From positions 1 through 16,063 of the forward strand of contig CAJPUK010000042.1 of NCBI GenBank assembly GCA_905373785.1: a stretch of 16,063 nt of DNA, written 5' to 3'. Under the pieces are notes generated by a model. The model was not told where the DNA came from, searched no databases, and saw only the letters and a list, made by a program, of their open reading frames with translations. Below are positions 13,866 through 16,063 of the stretch, in pieces. How positions within the stretch are numbered: the first letter of the stretch is position 1; the number at the start of each line of letters is the position of its first letter. Position numbers and translations under genes: made by a program. This stretch comes from an uncultured Johnsonella sp. (GTDB lineage: Bacteria; Bacillota; Clostridia; Lachnospirales; Lachnospiraceae).

Positions 13866-15428
13866 ATGAAACATTCAATTCAATATAGATTTACGGCAAT
13901 GCTCCTAAGCGTGGTTGCAGTAACACTTATTGCAATTTATTTGATCAATACATTCGGACTGGAAACTTATTATGTCAATCAAAAAGTCAGGGCAATAAGT
14001 CTTGCGTATAAAAGTATAGATAATATATTAACAGACAGCAACGGTATGTGCACAGAGGAAAGTAAACAAGACGAAGATAATAAAGAAGGTGATGAAGAAA
14101 GTTCCGTAGCCTTAGACAAAATAAAGGTGGCAGAGCTTGGAGAGGTATTAAAAGAGTATTCCGACAAATACAATATAAGTATAGCATTAATAGATTCATT
14201 AGATGACGCCGCTATTATTTCTTCCGAAAGAGACGGAGAGCTTATACTTAGAAGAGCTCAAGACAGTATGTTTGCAAAGAAAAATAACGGCAAGGTACAA
14301 AAACTCTATACTTCAGATAACTATTCAATAACAAGACATGACACGGCTTTGGACAAATCCTCATTTATTGAGTGTATAGGGTATTGCAGCGATAACAGAA
14401 CCCTGATAGTGATGTCAAGTCCTATGGAAAGCGTAAAAAGCAGTGTAGCCCTATCAAATACCTTTTTGACTTATATAGCTTTGATTGCATTTATACTCAG
14501 CATAGTTATGGCTTTCTTTATGACCAAGAGAGTAACCAAACCCATACTTACACTTGCAGACATATCCGAAAAAATATGCGGACTTGATTTTACTGCAAAA
14601 TATGAAGGAAAGTACGAAGATGAGATAGGTGTGCTGGGGCATAATATTAACCGAATGTCAAAAAAGCTTAAAAGTACCATAGCTGAACTTAAAAGTGCCA
14701 ATGAAAGCCTAAGAGAGGATATCAAACGCAAAGAAGAAATAGACGAGATGAGGAAGTCATTTATAGCAAATGTTTCTCATGAGCTTAAAACTCCAATAGC
14801 TTTAATACAAGGCTATGCGGAAGGCTTAAATGAGGGTATGTGTGAGGATAAGGACAGTCGCAAATACTACACGGATGTTATCATAGATGAGGCAAACAGG
14901 ATGAATTCCATGGTCAAGCAGCTTTTAAGCCTTAGTGTGCTTGAGTCCGGAAATATGGAGCTGCAAAAAGAGACCTTTGATATATATGAAATGGTAGCCG
15001 GACTTGTAGAGTCAACCAAGATATTGGCAGCAGATAAAAATATAGAATTTAAGCTTGAAGGAAGGTCGGGAATACTCATCAATGCGGATGAATTCAAGCT
15101 TGAGGAAGTGGTAACCAACTATATAAGCAATGCTATAAAACACGTATCCGATAACGGAAAGATAGTGATAAGACTTATACCTGACAAAGACAGGGTAAAA
15201 CTTGAAGTTTATAATAGCGGAAATGCAATACCCAAAGAGGATATAGAGCATATTTGGGATAAGTTTTATAAAGTCGATAAGGCACATTCAAGAGATTATG
15301 GCGGCACCGGAATAGGACTTTCTATAGTAAAGGCTATATTGGAAATACATGATATGCCTTATGGCGTGGAAAATGTAGAAGACGGCGTAATGTTTTGGTT
15401 TGAGGCAAAAATATTCAGCTTAGTTTAG
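13866..15428 (+). CDS. Membrane sensor histidine kinase
   Basis: The 520-residue transmembrane kinase is partner of the preceding regulator. Transmembrane helix 1 is about residues 10-29. An extracytoplasmic sensor region of about 165 residues follows, with an acidic stretch (64-80) and a CIGYC pair (C170, C174). Transmembrane helix 2 is about 200-219, then HAMP (from TKRVTKPI, 220-227), a coiled-coil linker, HisKA with phosphoacceptor H305 (ANVSHELKTP) and the HATPase domain. In the latter the N box holds N418 and N422, the G1 box is VYNSGNAIP (448-456) and the G2 box GGTGIGLSI (479-487). The F box is HIWDKFYKVDK (462-472). NSG in place of the common DxG in the G1 box also occurs in VanS-like kinases. 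The ligand is unknown. ATG 13866 lies 4 nt after the regulator stop, with a weak AGG-type ribosome binding site. Confidence 0.95.
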   Translation: MKHSIQYRFTAMLLSVVAVTLIAIYLINTFGLETYYVNQKVRAISLAYKSIDNILTDSNGMCTEESKQDEDNKEGDEESSVALDKIKVAELGEVLKEYSDKYNISIALIDSLDDAAIISSERDGELILRRAQDSMFAKKNNGKVQKLYTSDNYSITRHDTALDKSSFIECIGYCSDNRTLIVMSSPMESVKSSVALSNTFLTYIALIAFILSIVMAFFMTKRVTKPILTLADISEKICGLDFTAKYEGKYEDEIGVLGHNINRMSKKLKSTIAELKSANESLREDIKRKEEIDEMRKSFIANVSHELKTPIALIQGYAEGLNEGMCEDKDSRKYYTDVIIDEANRMNSMVKQLLSLSVLESGNMELQKETFDIYEMVAGLVESTKILAADKNIEFKLEGRSGILINADEFKLEEVVTNYISNAIKHVSDNGKIVIRLIPDKDRVKLEVYNSGNAIPKEDIEHIWDKFYKVDKAHSRDYGGTGIGLSIVKAILEIHDMPYGVENVEDGVMFWFEAKIFSLV

Positions 15429-15493
15429 TGCATCGTTTCTTAAATAAGCAGAGCTTGTTATAATATAAACATTAAAAATTTAGATATATACCC

Positions 15494-15522
15494 TTATCAA
15501 GTACTTGAAAAAGGTGTATAAT
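15494..15522 (+). promoter_or_regulatory. Probable promoter of the aldolase gene
   Basis: TTATCA (15494-15499) is followed after 17 nt by TATAAT (15517-15522). This would give a leader of about 70 nt. A second possible promoter lies upstream, with extended -10 TGTTATAAT at 15456-15464 and TTTCTT at 15436-15441, so the aldolase gene may have tandem promoters. No convincing terminator is seen after the kinase gene. Confidence 0.55.
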
Positions 15523-15550
15523 GAATAGGAAATAACACTTGAGTTTATTT

Positions 15551-15578
15551 TAAGTATCGGATTATAGTCCGTTGCTTA
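15551..15578 (+). promoter_or_regulatory. Stem-loop in the aldolase leader
   Basis: TAAG (15551-15554) and CGGAT (15558-15562) pair with GTCCG (15567-15571) and CTTA (15575-15578), with symmetric 3-nt internal loops, a TATA loop and one T-G wobble. The stem ends 4 nt before the ribosome binding site AAAGGAG (15583-15589). It may be an operator or a translation- or stability-related hairpin. Confidence 0.4.
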
Positions 15579-15597
15579 CAAGAAAGGAGCAATTACT

Positions 15598-16063
15598 ATG
15601 AATCATGAGCAATTAGAACGTATGAGTAAAGGCAAGGGCTTTATTGCAGCACTTGATCAAAGCGGCGGTTCAACACCTAAGGCACTCAAGGCATATGGAA
15701 TTGAGGAAAGTGCTTACAATGGAGAGGAAGAGATGTTTGATCTCGTACATGCTATGAGAACAAGAATCATTACCGATCCGGCTTTTAGCAGCGAAAAAGT
15801 GCTGGCAGCTATTCTTTTTGAGCAGACCATGGATCGTAAGATAGAGGGTGAGTATACAGCCGACTATTTATGGAATGTTAAAAAAATAGTTCCTATATTA
15901 AAAATAGATAAGGGTCTTGCGGAAGAGAAGAATCATGTAAAGCTTATGAAGCCTATTCCGGGACTTGACGAGCTTTTGGAACATGCAGTAAAAGAGCGTC
16001 ATATCTTCGGAACAAAGGAGCGTTCTGTTATACTTGATTATGATGAGCAGGGAATAAAGGAAG
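15598..16063 (+). CDS. Fructose-bisphosphate aldolase class I (partial, N-terminal 155 residues)
   Basis: The reading frame is open to the right edge of the window, so the 3' part is missing. The visible 155 residues match the single-chain class I aldolases of Firmicutes, which split fructose 1,6-bisphosphate into dihydroxyacetone phosphate and glyceraldehyde 3-phosphate through a lysine Schiff base in glycolysis. Diagnostic blocks are GKGFIAALDQSGGSTPKAL (13-31), MFDLVHAMRTRII, AAILFEQTMDRKI and ILKIDKGLA. ATG 15598 follows AAAGGAG (15583-15589) by 8 nt. It appears to have its own promoter, so it is probably not part of the two-component operon. The full protein would be expected at about 295 residues. 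Confidence 0.95.
   Translation, partial: MNHEQLERMSKGKGFIAALDQSGGSTPKALKAYGIEESAYNGEEEMFDLVHAMRTRIITDPAFSSEKVLAAILFEQTMDRKIEGEYTADYLWNVKKIVPILKIDKGLAEEKNHVKLMKPIPGLDELLEHAVKERHIFGTKERSVILDYDEQGIKE

Overview
The window looks like chromosomal DNA of a low-GC anaerobic member of the Clostridia, most likely a Lachnospiraceae relative. The grounds are the AT-rich coding style, strong GGAGG-type ribosome binding sites, a T-box riboswitch before thrS, a type A-like RNase P RNA, a tmRNA tag ending ALAA, a dgt-dnaG-trmK-nif3 cluster and a class I aldolase of the Clostridia/Staphylococcus kind. The placement is inferred from family resemblance; no search was run.

Layout, left to right: two tRNA-Leu genes (anticodons AAG and CAG); a threonine-type T-box leader with terminator and thrS; dgt; a 130-bp MITE-like palindromic element; dnaG, trmK and a Nif3 family gene in a tight operon that lacks the expected rpoD; RNase P RNA (rnpB) and, about 5 nt later, tmRNA (ssrA) with a terminator; a GC-rich foldable patch; a PhzF family gene; a second MITE-like element (190 bp); a shortened carbon monoxide dehydrogenase homologue on the minus strand; aspS; a two-component pair (OmpR-type regulator and sensor kinase); and the start of a class I fructose-bisphosphate aldolase gene running off the right edge.

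Most of the window is core information processing: tRNAs, two aminoacyl-tRNA synthetases, primase, a tRNA methyltransferase, RNase P and trans-translation. Charging of tRNA-Thr should control thrS through the T-box. RNase P RNA and tmRNA appear to share a promoter and terminator, so RNase P may free tmRNA from its own precursor.

The accessory part is roughly 8.8-10.9 kb. The minus-strand gene there encodes a 468-residue CooS homologue. It keeps the N-terminal iron-sulfur cysteines and the C-terminal cysteines and lysine of the active site, but lacks about 230 central residues that carry three of the six C-cluster ligands. It also has a histidine-rich N-terminus, a consensus promoter with a 12-bp-arm palindrome at the predicted transcription start, and is flanked by two diverged direct repeats. 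This is the best candidate in the window for something poorly described. No transposase gene, CRISPR array, phage gene or toxin-antitoxin pair is visible.
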